DNA of 64,000 bases from Corynebacterium sp. ACRPO (GTDB taxonomy: Bacteria > Actinomycetota > Actinomycetes > Mycobacteriales > Mycobacteriaceae). Both the position numbers and the translations under genes were made by a program. Where the stretch lies: contig NZ_JAKRNE010000003.1 in NCBI RefSeq assembly GCF_022347205.1, positions 62,001 to 126,000 of the forward strand, in the 5' to 3' direction. Below are positions 17,303-27,040 of this stretch, in pieces. Below the pieces are notes generated by a model. It was not told the DNA's origin, ran no database searches, and worked only from the letters and a program-made list of their open reading frames with translations. The first letter of the stretch is position 1; every line of letters starts with the position of its first letter.

Positions 17303-17590
17303 TTAACCCCAGCTTGCGGCAGCGCGACGGTTGACGTCGCTCATTGCATCATTGCCCTGCGAGACGGTCTTGGAGATGGTGGCGAGCACGGTGTTGAGTT
17401 CCTGGGACGCCTTGTCCCACTTGGCCTGCGCTTGGTTATAAGCCACGGCGGACTCGCCTTCCCAAGTGCTCACCATGGGCTGAAGGCGCGCCTTCAGGTC
17501 TGCCAGGGTGCTGTTGATGCGACCAGAGGTGGCGTTGATATCGGCTGCGGCGGAAGAAATGGCACCGAATTCGTACTTGATCTCGGACAT
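17303..17590 (-). CDS. WXG100-family ESX protein (first of two paralogues; EsxA/B-type)
   Basis: 95 residues. Two helices surround Trp-Glu-Gly at about residues 43-45 (MVSTWEGESAVAYNQAQAKW), the WXG100 signature. There is no signal peptide. Such proteins are exported as heterodimers by the EccC-driven ESX system. The second WXG100 gene is 69 bp upstream. The tail (RRAAASWG) is short; no clear YxxxD/E motif is present in this partner. Confidence 0.93.
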   Translation of the reverse strand: MSEIKYEFGAISSAAADINATSGRINSTLADLKARLQPMVSTWEGESAVAYNQAQAKWDKASQELNTVLATISKTVSQGNDAMSDVNRRAAASWG

Positions 17591-17659
17591 GTGGTGATGG
17601 ATTCCCTTCTGTGAATCTATAGCTTTTGGGCTGCGGAGTAGTGAAGTGTGCGGTGCGGT

Positions 17660-17974
17660 TTAGAGGGCGAGCCCGCCGCCCACGTTGGAGAAGGCCTGGG
17701 TGTTTTCTGCTTCCACGTTGTCGAAATTGTGGGCATTGCTGCGGATATTGTCAGAGATAGAAGCCAAGGCCTCGCGCAGCTGCTGCGCAGAGGTGTTGTA
17801 GCGCTGCATCAGGTCATCGAAGGAGACCTGCGCCTGGCCGGCCCAGCTGCCGCGGACGGAGTCGACGACGCCCTGCAGGCGGGTGAGCTCACCCTGGACT
17901 TCATCGTTGGTGTTATCGACTTTGCCGGCGGTGGCAATCATGACATCGGCTTGTGTCTTGAAAGTCTGAGACAT
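17660..17974 (-). CDS. WXG100-family ESX protein (second paralogue)
   Basis: 104 residues with Trp-Ala-Gly near 44-46 (VRGSWAGQAQVSFDDLMQRY) between two helices. C-terminal FDNVEAENTQAFSNVGGGL contains no perfect YxxxD/E; the F-x-x-V-E spacing is a weak resemblance. It presumably pairs with the 95-residue partner as the EsxA/EsxB-type heterodimer. It lies downstream of eccC and the Rv3446c-type gene. The 141-bp gap upstream (17975-18115) is long enough for a separate promoter, which would give the high levels typical of Esx proteins. Confidence 0.93.
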   Translation of the reverse strand: MSQTFKTQADVMIATAGKVDNTNDEVQGELTRLQGVVDSVRGSWAGQAQVSFDDLMQRYNTSAQQLREALASISDNIRSNAHNFDNVEAENTQAFSNVGGGLAL

Positions 17975-18115
17975 AAGAGTGCGCCCCTCCTTAGGGCGGA
18001 TGAGATTGTGTGTATTTCCCCCGAAAAAGCAGCTGTGCTTCGCATCTGTGCTTTCTCACCTTTATTGGACTGAACTTTCCGCCGAACGGTTCCCGGCTAG
18101 GCAAAATTTTTAAGA

Positions 18116-19240
18116 CTATTTTTTGACTAGGCTTTCCGTGGCCATACGGCAAGCCGCTTTTTGAACGGCGTTGGAGTTATGCCGGGTATGGCACCCCACG
18201 GACATCTGGTGCCCACGGTCTTCCCAGGTAGTCCATTCCACCAAGGAGCCGTCCCCAGGGTCTTCGGTATAGGTCAGTCGCCCGGCCTCATCGGTGGCAT
18301 CGCGAAGCGCCGGATCTTCGTCAACCTGCGCGTGAATTTCTTTAAACAGGGCATCCGCCGGCACGTTAAACATCTCATCCGCCGCCAGCAGGATGCGTAG
18401 GTTTGGGTCTTCCCCGGTGGCGGTGACCAGGCCATCTTCTACCTTGGTGTGGAACCCACTGGGGACGACTACGGACATTCCCTCCACATCTAAGCGCTTT
18501 TCGCCTGGGCTCAATTCGTCACTGCCGGAATCTGACGCGCCCGGAATTCCCGGTTGTGGCGAGGCCGGCGCGGACTCCGTTGCGCCCTCGCGGCTTGGCG
18601 CGGCAGCGCGGGGTTGCGGGCGCGCGGTATCCGAAGCGGCGTCGCCTTCGCCTGAAGCTTGGGCACCGATAGCCCACCAAGAAGCTCCGGCCACGGCGAT
18701 GATGACCACGGCAATTGCCACATGAAAGATATCGATAGCTCCGAGCCAACCGCGCAGGCGGTCGGTCCAGCGTGGCGTTACCGGCTCGTCGTAGGCAGGC
18801 GCCTCCATCACCGTAGTGGGAGGTGCCGAATCAGTGGCTTCAGTAGCCGAGTGAGGGGGCGGACCGAGTGGGTCCGGGGCCACTAGCGGAGAGATGGTTG
18901 GTTCTGGATCGATGAGGCGCACCCCGGTGACTTCCAATTGCCGGCAAATGATGGTGGTAGCTTCCTGCGCAATTCCCGTGCCGGAAGAGTCTGCCACCAC
19001 GCAGGCTTCCACGTCGGGCCAGGACGGTCCCGCCATCTTGGATATTTGATCCATGACTTGGCCTAAGGCCCAGCCTTCCACAACGCCGGTTCCCGGCAGG
19101 TCATAGCGGTAGACCGTTTCGGGGCCTTCAAAGATGGTGGCCGCATCTAGGATGGTGACGGTAATGGGGACGGCGGTGGTCTCCCCACCGGTGGGGATCG
19201 GGGTGTCGGTTGGCGTATGCGCGCTGAGATTGGTGGTCAT
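18116..19240 (-). CDS. Type VII secretion-associated protein, Rv3446c type
   Basis: 374 residues. An N-terminal domain of about 165 residues (VTILDAATIFEGPETVYRY, VVADSSGTGIAQEA) precedes one membrane segment (about 176-194, VAIAVVIIAVAGASWWAIG). Then comes a Pro/Ala/Ser-rich linker and a C-terminal extracytoplasmic domain (SVVVPSGFHTKVEDGLV to CRMATESLVKK). This layout matches the actinobacterial type VII secretion-associated family. Its ATG follows directly on the eccC stop (TAAATG), so it is coupled to EccC. The molecular role is unknown. Confidence 0.8.
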   Translation of the reverse strand: MTTNLSAHTPTDTPIPTGGETTAVPITVTILDAATIFEGPETVYRYDLPGTGVVEGWALGQVMDQISKMAGPSWPDVEACVVADSSGTGIAQEATTIICRQLEVTGVRLIDPEPTISPLVAPDPLGPPPHSATEATDSAPPTTVMEAPAYDEPVTPRWTDRLRGWLGAIDIFHVAIAVVIIAVAGASWWAIGAQASGEGDAASDTARPQPRAAAPSREGATESAPASPQPGIPGASDSGSDELSPGEKRLDVEGMSVVVPSGFHTKVEDGLVTATGEDPNLRILLAADEMFNVPADALFKEIHAQVDEDPALRDATDEAGRLTYTEDPGDGSLVEWTTWEDRGHQMSVGCHTRHNSNAVQKAACRMATESLVKK

Positions 19241-22200
19241 TTACTTCTCTCCTTCTAGGTACACCGCTTGGGCAACGCCGAGGTTTTCACCGCGGATGCT
19301 CCACTGACCGCGGCCGGGTGGTTGGTGGCAGGGCTTGAGTCCGAAGATGGTTCCTTCGTCGCGGTCGGCGTCAAAAAGCAGCAGTGCCGGCTGCAGATCG
19401 CGAACCGCGGAAAAGAATTGGCCGAATAGGGCGCGGCCGATGCCGCCGGATTTGCGAGCGATAACAAGGTGCAGACCAATGTCGCGGGCATGGGGAAGCA
19501 ACTCCAATAGCGGCGAGAGGGCAATATCGCTCAGCAGGTCCGCATCATCGATGACTAGGTAAATGTCTGGGCCCTGCCACCAATCTCGTGCGGCGAGCTG
19601 CGCTGGGGTAATGTCCGGGCCAGGCAGGCGAGATTCCAGGGTCCGGACTGTATCGACAATGGTCTCTTGCGCACTCGACTGCGTCGCGGCGTAGGCAGCA
19701 ACCATGTTCTGGTCCAAGGTTCCCAGGTGGGCTCGGCGCTGGTCGATGACGACGAGCCGGGCGTCTTCCCGCGCAAAGGCGCTAATGCCGCGCATGATCT
19801 GTGCCAGGAAGGTGGACTTGCCACAGCCCTGCGCTCCGATTGCCACAAGGTGCGGCTCACGAGACGGATTCCAGGTCAGCGTATCGAGGTCGCGCCCGCC
19901 GATGCCCCAGGCGATCTCACCGGTGGGCACGCACTCTTGAGCCGCGAGGGCGGACGGAGTAAGCACGGCGGGCAGCATCTTGAGCTGTGGAACTGGGTCA
20001 GCCGCAGCATGCACGCGGCAGATGTGGGCTATGTCCTGGTTGGAGGTGCGAGCTAAGAGCATATTCTCACCCGCCAAGGTGAGCCCGCGGCCCGGCGCGC
20101 TGGGGAGCTTTTGCTGTAGTTTGCGGTCGATGAGCGAATCCAAAGCCTCACCCAGGCGCAGCTCGAGGCGGTTGGCAATGAGATCGCGGATAGCCGGGCG
20201 CATCGTGGTCCACCGCGAAGTGGCAATGATGACATGCACGTGGGCGGAGGCGCCATCGGCGACGATCTCGGTGACCTTCTCCGCTATGTCTTCAAATTCC
20301 GCATTCGAGGTACCGATGTGGTGCCAGCCATCAATGACAAGGAAGGTTGCGCACCCTTCTGGGCGGCGGATAAACCCGGCTACTTCGTCGACGATGCGCC
20401 GTACCTTTTCGCCCTCCTCACGTCCGGCAACTCCGGCCACGTGGGGCAGGCGCTCTAGGGACGATAGCTGACCGCCGCCAAGATCGATGACGTAGAAGCG
20501 TGCCGCCTGCGGGTCATGCCGTAGAGCTAGCGCAGAGACGATCGTGCGCAGCGCACTCGATTTTCCGGACTGCGGGCCACCGCACAGGGCCATGTGTCCG
20601 CCGTGCTGGGTGAAATCAATACTCAACTCATCCTGGCGTTGGTAATACGGCCTATCGATAATGCCGATGGGCGCACGCAGCGGCCCTTGGTCCGCTGTGA
20701 ACGAAACTGCACCCGCGTCATCTGCACCGGAAAGCCCCGGCAACGCGGATAGCTCAATGGCAGGCGGTAGCGGCGGCAGCCAAATGCGGTGCGCCGATTG
20801 ATCGCGCAGGTGGGCCTCTTCTGCTGCGGCGCGCACGACCTCGGTAAGCACAGTGGTGGAGTCATCAAGAACCACCGCAGCGCTAGTATTGTCCTCTTCC
20901 TGGGACCAGCCTTGAAAGAGCTGCACCCGGCCTCGGGTTGGGGCTGGGTGGTCCATGGAGGCGTCGGCAAGCGCCCGGCGCGGCAGGGGCCCTGACACGT
21001 AAGAAGCTTGGAAGCGGGTCAAGGCCTCGGCATCGGATTTTAGGTAGCCCGCGCCGGGCTGGCCGGGCAGGTGGTAGGCATCGGTCACGCCCAACACCTG
21101 GCGGGATTCCGCTGAGGAGAAGGTTTTCAGGCCGATTCGGTAGGACAAGTGGGAATCTAGCCCCCGCAAGCGGCCTTCTTCGAGCCTTTGGGAGGCCAAA
21201 AGCAGGTGTACGTGGAGACTGCGCCCCAAGCGGCCGACGGCGACGAAGAGTTCCGCGAAATCCGGGTGCTGGCCCAAAAGCTCCGAGAACTCATCGACGA
21301 CGATAACCAAGGCCGGCAGCGGCCCGTGCTCACGCACGGCGGTGGCAGAAGCGTTGTACTCACTGACATTGGCAAAGTTTCCGGCGGTGCGCAGCAGCTC
21401 CTGGCGGCGATTCATCTCGCCGGAGATGGCATCATACATGCGCTCTACCAGCGTAGATTCCTCCTCCAGGTTGGTAATCACCGCGGAAGTATGCGGCAGG
21501 CGGTCGCAGCCTAAGAATGTCGCGCCGCCTTTGAAATCCACGAGCACGAGGTTAAGCTCGTCCGGACTATGGGTAGCCGCCAGCGCGGTGACAAGGGTGC
21601 GCAGCAGCTCGGATTTGCCGCTGCCGGTCGCACCAATGCACAGTCCGTGCGGGCCCATACCGCCGTGGGCCGATTCCTTGAGATCCACCGTGACGGGCTG
21701 GCCCACCGTATCGATACCGATGGGCACCATGAGACGCGCCGACCCCTCCCGGCCATGCCACATGCCACTGGCCGCTAACTCTTCCACATCGCGATAGCCC
21801 AGAAGGCCCATAAGGTCACTGCCGCGCCGGCCAGAAGTGCTATCGGGGCGGCGGTAGGAGGCCATACTGCGCGCAAGCAATGTCGCGCCGGCCGCACTCA
21901 TTCCGTCGGGAGAACCAAGGTCTTCCACCCCTGCCGCGGTGACCACCTGCAGCTGCTCCCCTGCCACGAGGCTTAGGCCTTCGTGCTCAGCGCGTACCCC
22001 CAGCGCCGAAGACGGCGCCCCACCAACCTCAATGATGGTGGTATAGGAATCATCGTGGAAAAAGTCTTCGGTGCCCGTGGTCAGCACGCCATCGACTATG
22101 AGGATACGAAAGCGCGCCTTTTCCGGTGTGCGCGCATGGGGCAGCCACTTCAGCCACTCCCACTGGCCGCCGATGGCCTCGATACCGCAGGTTTCCGGGC

Positions 22201-22960
22201 CATGCGCCAACGCTATCTGCATCACCATTGCGCGCACCAAATCGCGGGAGGGATCTGCGGGCTCTTCGCCCCGAGTCGACGCCATACCGGACACGGACAA
22301 GAAGCGAAAGGCCTGCAGTTGGATAACCACCGGCATATCGGGCACAGTGCCCACCGCCTTAATTGTCTGGCGCATGCTTACCGCACACACCGGGTCCAGG
22401 TCTTCAGTGGCGCCGGAATCCGGCACGTTGATGGGGGTGCACAACGTCGTTGGTCCAGTTCCCACGCGTACCTCGAGGGCGTCCGAGTCATCCGGGCCAC
22501 GCTCCCACATGCGGCGCGAGCCGACTAGAGTGCTAAGTTCCACCGGTGCCGGGTGGCGATAGCTTTCATGTGCACGCTGCGCCGAGGCATTGCGCAGCGC
22601 CTTTTCCCGCAAGGCTTTGATGTGGCGCAGGTAGGTGCGCCGGGTTTCATCCGGATCCTGCCCGCTGTTATTGGGCCCGAACATCATGGCCATGCTCGCC
22701 AGCATCATCAATGGAAACATCAAGGCCATCGGGCTAATCTGCCGGGATTCCCCAGCGCCTAACACCATGAGGGCGACCATGCCGAGCATCGCCGCAATCA
22801 TCACCACCGGAAGCAACAGCCGCACCAGCGGCACCGGTTGCGGGCGCACCGCCTCCGGGACTTCCTCCGCCTCGATGCTGCCGGTGGGCAGTGGCGGCGC
22901 AGCATCCCGCAATGGCATGGTCAACGGCTCAATGACGCGGGTATCCCCGATCCCAAGCAT
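19241..22960 (-). CDS. eccC: EccC, type VII secretion FtsK/SpoIIIE ATPase
   Basis: 1239 residues, an undivided EccC (EccCa+EccCb). Two membrane segments lie at about 45-69 and 76-95. Three ATPase modules follow, with Walker A GATGSGKS (443-450), GGPQSGKS (794-801) and GAQGCGKS (1042-1049). Walker B of the first is VIVVDEFSE with the catalytic Glu; the second reads FLVIDGWHH and the third YLVIDDADLL, both lacking the usual Glu. This matches the family pattern of one active and two regulatory modules. It is the motor that recognises and exports WXG100 substrates. It is divergent from eccD across a 154-bp promoter region. Confidence 0.96.
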   Translation of the reverse strand: MLGIGDTRVIEPLTMPLRDAAPPLPTGSIEAEEVPEAVRPQPVPLVRLLLPVVMIAAMLGMVALMVLGAGESRQISPMALMFPLMMLASMAMMFGPNNSGQDPDETRRTYLRHIKALREKALRNASAQRAHESYRHPAPVELSTLVGSRRMWERGPDDSDALEVRVGTGPTTLCTPINVPDSGATEDLDPVCAVSMRQTIKAVGTVPDMPVVIQLQAFRFLSVSGMASTRGEEPADPSRDLVRAMVMQIALAHGPETCGIEAIGGQWEWLKWLPHARTPEKARFRILIVDGVLTTGTEDFFHDDSYTTIIEVGGAPSSALGVRAEHEGLSLVAGEQLQVVTAAGVEDLGSPDGMSAAGATLLARSMASYRRPDSTSGRRGSDLMGLLGYRDVEELAASGMWHGREGSARLMVPIGIDTVGQPVTVDLKESAHGGMGPHGLCIGATGSGKSELLRTLVTALAATHSPDELNLVLVDFKGGATFLGCDRLPHTSAVITNLEEESTLVERMYDAISGEMNRRQELLRTAGNFANVSEYNASATAVREHGPLPALVIVVDEFSELLGQHPDFAELFVAVGRLGRSLHVHLLLASQRLEEGRLRGLDSHLSYRIGLKTFSSAESRQVLGVTDAYHLPGQPGAGYLKSDAEALTRFQASYVSGPLPRRALADASMDHPAPTRGRVQLFQGWSQEEDNTSAAVVLDDSTTVLTEVVRAAAEEAHLRDQSAHRIWLPPLPPAIELSALPGLSGADDAGAVSFTADQGPLRAPIGIIDRPYYQRQDELSIDFTQHGGHMALCGGPQSGKSSALRTIVSALALRHDPQAARFYVIDLGGGQLSSLERLPHVAGVAGREEGEKVRRIVDEVAGFIRRPEGCATFLVIDGWHHIGTSNAEFEDIAEKVTEIVADGASAHVHVIIATSRWTTMRPAIRDLIANRLELRLGEALDSLIDRKLQQKLPSAPGRGLTLAGENMLLARTSNQDIAHICRVHAAADPVPQLKMLPAVLTPSALAAQECVPTGEIAWGIGGRDLDTLTWNPSREPHLVAIGAQGCGKSTFLAQIMRGISAFAREDARLVVIDQRRAHLGTLDQNMVAAYAATQSSAQETIVDTVRTLESRLPGPDITPAQLAARDWWQGPDIYLVIDDADLLSDIALSPLLELLPHARDIGLHLVIARKSGGIGRALFGQFFSAVRDLQPALLLFDADRDEGTIFGLKPCHQPPGRGQWSIRGENLGVAQAVYLEGEK
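20959..20973 (+). repeat. Recurring 15-mer, one mismatch, in eccC
   Basis: AGGCGTCGGCAAGCG, antisense to eccC codons for ALADA (residues 663-667). Confidence 0.75.
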
Positions 22961-23114
22961 GCCTAAATAACCTCCCCCGAGCCACGCGCCAAGCGCCCTT
23001 GGCCCCCTGCCAAGATTCCCCGCGCTGCGGTGGACACGTCGCCACTAGTAAGCCACAATATGTGGCATTGGGCAAGGGGGACGCCCACAATCCATACATT
23101 TTTCGGGGGACATC

Positions 23115-24542
23115 ATGACTACTGCAACGGCGCATCATCTGCGCCTTACCGTTCGCGTTCATGCCGGCGCCTTCCACAAGGAGGCGGACGTGGCGCTACC
23201 GCTAAGCTCCAGCGTGGGAGAGCTTTTGGCGGAGATCACTGACTTGGTGGATGCGCCCACCATTTCTGAACCCTGGCGCGCCAGTACAGCCTCCGGCCGC
23301 GCCATCGATCTCACCGCCCCGTTGGCTGCCACTGCGCTCACGGAAGGCTCAATTCTTGTTATTAGTCCGCGCGAGCGCCGGCCTGCACCGGTGATTCGGG
23401 ATGCGGCGGAATCGCTTGCCGTCGCGGCTGAGGAGGATACTACCGCCGCCCTTCCCACCATCTGGGCATGGGCAGGGCTGCTTGCCGCCTTTGCCCTAGT
23501 GTGGGTCAGCGCCCTTCCCCTCGCGGCATGGGCGGCGTTGACCGTTGGAGCCTTATTGCTCGCCTTGTGGACACGGGCCCTATCGCTGGTGCACCTAAGC
23601 CTGGTAGCCGGCATGGCGTGTGGCTGGGTGGTGATTTCGCCCTCGCTTGGCGAGGCCCCCTTTGCCGCCCTCACCGCCTGTGTCGCCCTCCTCATCGTGC
23701 TGCTTGCCTGCCACGTCACCGGGTTGAGCACGGTTCGCACTACCGCCGTGGCACTCACCGTCTCGGTGCTGTTGTTGGTCGCGGCTTTGGGCTACCTGCT
23801 GCCCGGACCAGGGACGGGTCTCCAAGGCAGCCACGGTACGGCGGCAGCAGCCTGCGTGGTGATCGCCGGAATTATCCTGTTGGCCGCAGCTCCTGCGCTG
23901 ACCGTTGCCACCTCTGGGCTCAAAGTCCCGCAGCTGCCCACGGCCGGCCAAGACCTCGCAGTTTCCGATGCCGTCCAGCCGGATGTCGATATCCGTGCCC
24001 GGCGCGCCGGCAGGGCCTATGAGGGAATGTGCTGCGGGCTGTCGCTCTGTCTCATTCTGGCCCTTATCGCCCTCTCGCTTACCGGTAGCGGTCCGGCCCT
24101 GGCGCCGACAAGCGGCGCGCCTGGTTCTCTCGCCGAGTATGTTGCGGTGCTCTTTGGCGCTGAGCACACCGGCGCGGGATTCGTCCAAGCACTCTGCGTG
24201 ACCACCGCGGGAGCCGTCGTCATGCATGCTGCCCGGCACGGTCGTGTGCTGGCTAGCTGGGCCCTGATGCTGCTGGCGATGACCGCCTGTCTCGCTACGT
24301 GCTTATGCGCTACCCACACGGTAGCGGATTCCGGCCTTGCCGATGCCTGGGCGCCAATCCTTGTTGCCTGCCTGATTCTCCTCGCCATGCTGAGCGCCCC
24401 GCTGTGGGCACCCAAGGTGGCTGGGCTCGAGCCCACCACCATCGCGTGGTTTGAGCGCATAGAATCCCTGGCCATTGCCGCTAGTTTGCCGCTGGCCGCC
24501 CACCTAGCCGGAATCTTCGTGCTCATTAGGGGGCTGGGATAA
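23115..24542 (+). CDS. eccD: EccD, type VII secretion membrane channel component
   Basis: 475 residues. The first 90 or so form the cytosolic ubiquitin-like (YukD) domain (HLRLTVRVHAGAFHKEADV). About eleven membrane segments follow from residue 116 (IWAWAGLLAAFALVWVSALP) to the end (AASLPLAAHLAGIFVLI). It forms the membrane pore region with EccB and EccC. The stop overlaps the mycP start (TAATG). No EccE gene is present in this locus. Confidence 0.93.
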   Translation: MTTATAHHLRLTVRVHAGAFHKEADVALPLSSSVGELLAEITDLVDAPTISEPWRASTASGRAIDLTAPLAATALTEGSILVISPRERRPAPVIRDAAESLAVAAEEDTTAALPTIWAWAGLLAAFALVWVSALPLAAWAALTVGALLLALWTRALSLVHLSLVAGMACGWVVISPSLGEAPFAALTACVALLIVLLACHVTGLSTVRTTAVALTVSVLLLVAALGYLLPGPGTGLQGSHGTAAAACVVIAGIILLAAAPALTVATSGLKVPQLPTAGQDLAVSDAVQPDVDIRARRAGRAYEGMCCGLSLCLILALIALSLTGSGPALAPTSGAPGSLAEYVAVLFGAEHTGAGFVQALCVTTAGAVVMHAARHGRVLASWALMLLAMTACLATCLCATHTVADSGLADAWAPILVACLILLAMLSAPLWAPKVAGLEPTTIAWFERIESLAIAASLPLAAHLAGIFVLIRGLG

Positions 24543-25690
24543 TGCGCGTGCTACCTACCGCTTTAGTAGTTGCATTCGCTGCAGGACTGACTGCTGCACC
24601 CTACGCGGCCGCGCGCGAACCGGATCGCGAATGCGCCGCCGCGCATTCCTCACCGCTTTCGCCCCAACCAAGCGAGGAGCAGCTAGACTACCGGGCCCGT
24701 CTACATTCCTTTGCTACCGGGGAAGGCATCAAAGTAGCCGTTATCGATACTGGCGTGGCCCGTCACGATCAACTGCGACATCTCAGCAGTGGCGCGGACC
24801 TTGTCGCGCCAGAGGCCCCAGAGCCGCATCGCGATTGCGACCTGCACGGTACCGTCGTGGCCGGTGTCATCGCCGGACACGATATCGGTATCGCCCCGCG
24901 AGCAGAGATTTACGCTGTGCGCCAGACCAGCGCGCACTACCGCCAGGAAGCGGAAGACAGTACCACCGGCTCGCTGGACACCTTGGCCAGCGCCATTGAT
25001 GACGCCGCCGCTGCCGGTGCCCGCGTCATCAACATCTCCGTTGTCTCCTGTGTCCCGCCGGATGTGGCCGCGCAGGTCGATACTTCCCGATTGGACCGTG
25101 CTTTGGCACATGCGGAAGACTCCGGCGCTGTGGTGATCGCGGCCTCCGGCAATGCGTCCTCTGGCAGCTGTGAGATGGGTGACCGCGTCTTTCCTGCGGA
25201 TTCGCCCACGGTGCTCTCAGTAAGCGCCCAAGCGGATTCGCACGAACTCGCTGACTACTCGCTGAATTCGGCCAACGGACCCCAGCTTGCTGCGCAAGGT
25301 TTCATTCCGCTTGCGCTCAACCCCGCGGGTGGATGGGCCGATGGTAAGGAAGGCACGGACGGAACGGCGCAGTTCCATGGCACCTCCTTTGCCGCGCCGG
25401 TGGTCAGCGGCACCGCTGCCCTCTTGGCGCAGCGCTTTCCCGATGATAACCCGGCCGCCCTCCGCAAACGCTTGGAGGACGCCGCGGAACCAGGCCACGG
25501 CTTCATCGACCCGCTCACCGTGCTCACCCACGTGGAAGCGGGCGCGGACGTCGATACCCGAGCTATGACCATCCGCCCCGCTGACGAAGGCGACTCGCGC
25601 GCCCCCACACGCAGTGCCTGGGTGCTAGGTGGGTTAACGCTGGCGCTTGCTGCGTGGGCGGCATGGCGCGGGCTGCGTCCTAAGAACTAA
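24542..25690 (+). CDS. mycP: MycP-type mycosin, membrane-anchored subtilisin protease
   Basis: 382 residues. Signal peptide 1-24 (cleavage near YAAA-REP). The S8 catalytic triad is Asp69 (VAVIDTGV), His102 (DLHGTVVAG) and Ser282 (GTSFAAPVVSG), with oxyanion Asn204 (ASGNAS). A C-terminal membrane segment (SAWVLGGLTLALAAWAAW) anchors it outside the membrane. Mycosins are needed for stability of the ESX complex and may cleave substrates. It is coupled to eccD. Its 3' end overlaps the convergent eccB by 11 bp, an unusually tight junction with no hairpin between. Confidence 0.95.
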   Translation: MRVLPTALVVAFAAGLTAAPYAAAREPDRECAAAHSSPLSPQPSEEQLDYRARLHSFATGEGIKVAVIDTGVARHDQLRHLSSGADLVAPEAPEPHRDCDLHGTVVAGVIAGHDIGIAPRAEIYAVRQTSAHYRQEAEDSTTGSLDTLASAIDDAAAAGARVINISVVSCVPPDVAAQVDTSRLDRALAHAEDSGAVVIAASGNASSGSCEMGDRVFPADSPTVLSVSAQADSHELADYSLNSANGPQLAAQGFIPLALNPAGGWADGKEGTDGTAQFHGTSFAAPVVSGTAALLAQRFPDDNPAALRKRLEDAAEPGHGFIDPLTVLTHVEAGADVDTRAMTIRPADEGDSRAPTRSAWVLGGLTLALAAWAAWRGLRPKN

Positions 25691-26966
25691 CCTGCAGCGC
25701 CTGCTCCCGGTTGAGCGCGGAGCCTTCCGGCAGCAAGCGCAGGATCTGCCACGGCACCTGCGCGCCCACGCCGGTGCCAAGGGCTTCCAAAGTCTCTTTG
25801 TCCTTGACCTCGTGCCGCTGCCCCGTGGGTGAGACCACGTGATAGCCATGGCCGCTGTCTACGCCTACGCCACCGGCGTTGAGCCCACCAAAGCGATGGG
25901 CCACCGACTCACCTGCCAAGGCGACGGTGCCTGCTTGGGCAGGTACCACTACCCCGCCGCCCTCGTTAGCAGCGCACATCCAGCCATCGTCCGGGCTTAA
26001 GAAGCGGAAGGACATGGAGGGAAGGTTGAGGTTTAAGGGGGCGTCGGCAAGCGCGGCAACCTCCTGCGGCGTGGCTGTCGTCTCCTTGGCACCCACGCCT
26101 GTGAGTATCTCCGCCTGGGTGGGGGTGAGCTCCGCTACGCCCTCGGCCGTACGCGCCCACAGGCTCTGCCCAGTATCAACAACCTCGGGCGGATCGGCCG
26201 GAAAGTTCAGCGGTGGCAGCTCCGCAAAGGCATTGAGCAGCTCAGGCGGCACGGGCCAAGTGTGGGTACTATCGTCCACGCCCACCGCCCGACGCACGAC
26301 ACGCCCTTCGGTGCTGGAGGGATCTGGCAGCGCCACGCGGCCTTCCTGGGTGACAAGCCACTGCGTGCCCTCGGATTCCACCAGTGCGGCGCGCTCCTCA
26401 CCGAGGCTTTTCTGCTCGGGCTCGGCAAGGACAATAACCTCCTGCGACGCTACCTGGTGACCGCCAATGCTGGTCGGGTTATCTGTAGACGGCGCCTCAT
26501 CCTTGCCGGCCAAACACGCTGCCCATCGCTCTTGGGGATTCTCGCCTGCCGCCGCGAGGTACCCAGGAGCATCCGAGATACCCACCGGTGAGCCCAGTAG
26601 CGCTTCTTGCAGGTGCTCATCCCCAATGGTCTGCGCCTCGGCCGCCTGCCCGGCGATAATGCGCGCCGACGCCAGGTTGAATACCGGGTGGTAGGTGTCA
26701 TTGACATCCACAAAGAGCTGGCCCTGCTCCGAGCGCACAATCGGCGCATCACCCGGCTGCGGGCTCGGCTGCAGCCATGCCAACATGCCAGAGCCCACCG
26801 CAAGGAAGGCGACGCCGACCCCTCCGAAAAGGAGCGCCTTGCGGCGCCTAGCCAATGGATCGTGAATCATCCGAATATCGCCTAAAACGAGCCCGTGCTC
26901 GACGCGGCGGCGCAAGAATTTATGGCCCGATACCTGGGCCTTGGTAGTAGGCAGCGGACGTGCCAT
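25680..26966 (-). CDS. eccB: EccB, type VII secretion core component
   Basis: 428 residues from ATG 26966 (MARPLPTTKAQVSGHKFLRR), preceded by GGGGGAAAA; the open frame extends 19 codons further but this start is family-like. One membrane segment at about 43-66 follows the conserved RRVEHGLVLGDIRMIHDPLARRR region (split here as HGLVLGD and MIHDPLARRR). The rest is a large extracytoplasmic domain with repeat units. It is convergent with mycP and separated from eccC by the eccD-mycP pair, so at least three transcripts make up the locus. The segment AALADAP carries an exact copy of the recurring 15-mer. Confidence 0.94.
   Translation of the reverse strand: MARPLPTTKAQVSGHKFLRRRVEHGLVLGDIRMIHDPLARRRKALLFGGVGVAFLAVGSGMLAWLQPSPQPGDAPIVRSEQGQLFVDVNDTYHPVFNLASARIIAGQAAEAQTIGDEHLQEALLGSPVGISDAPGYLAAAGENPQERWAACLAGKDEAPSTDNPTSIGGHQVASQEVIVLAEPEQKSLGEERAALVESEGTQWLVTQEGRVALPDPSSTEGRVVRRAVGVDDSTHTWPVPPELLNAFAELPPLNFPADPPEVVDTGQSLWARTAEGVAELTPTQAEILTGVGAKETTATPQEVAALADAPLNLNLPSMSFRFLSPDDGWMCAANEGGGVVVPAQAGTVALAGESVAHRFGGLNAGGVGVDSGHGYHVVSPTGQRHEVKDKETLEALGTGVGAQVPWQILRLLPEGSALNREQALQVSS
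26039..26053 (+). repeat. Recurring 15-mer, exact copy in eccB
   Basis: Exact copy, antisense to eccB codons for ALADAP. Confidence 0.8.
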
Positions 26967-27040
26967 GATTTTCCCCCGAAAAGTCTGTGTACACCCAGCA
27001 CACAGGCTATCCCAGGTAAGCACCCGCTGCCACTTGGGCG

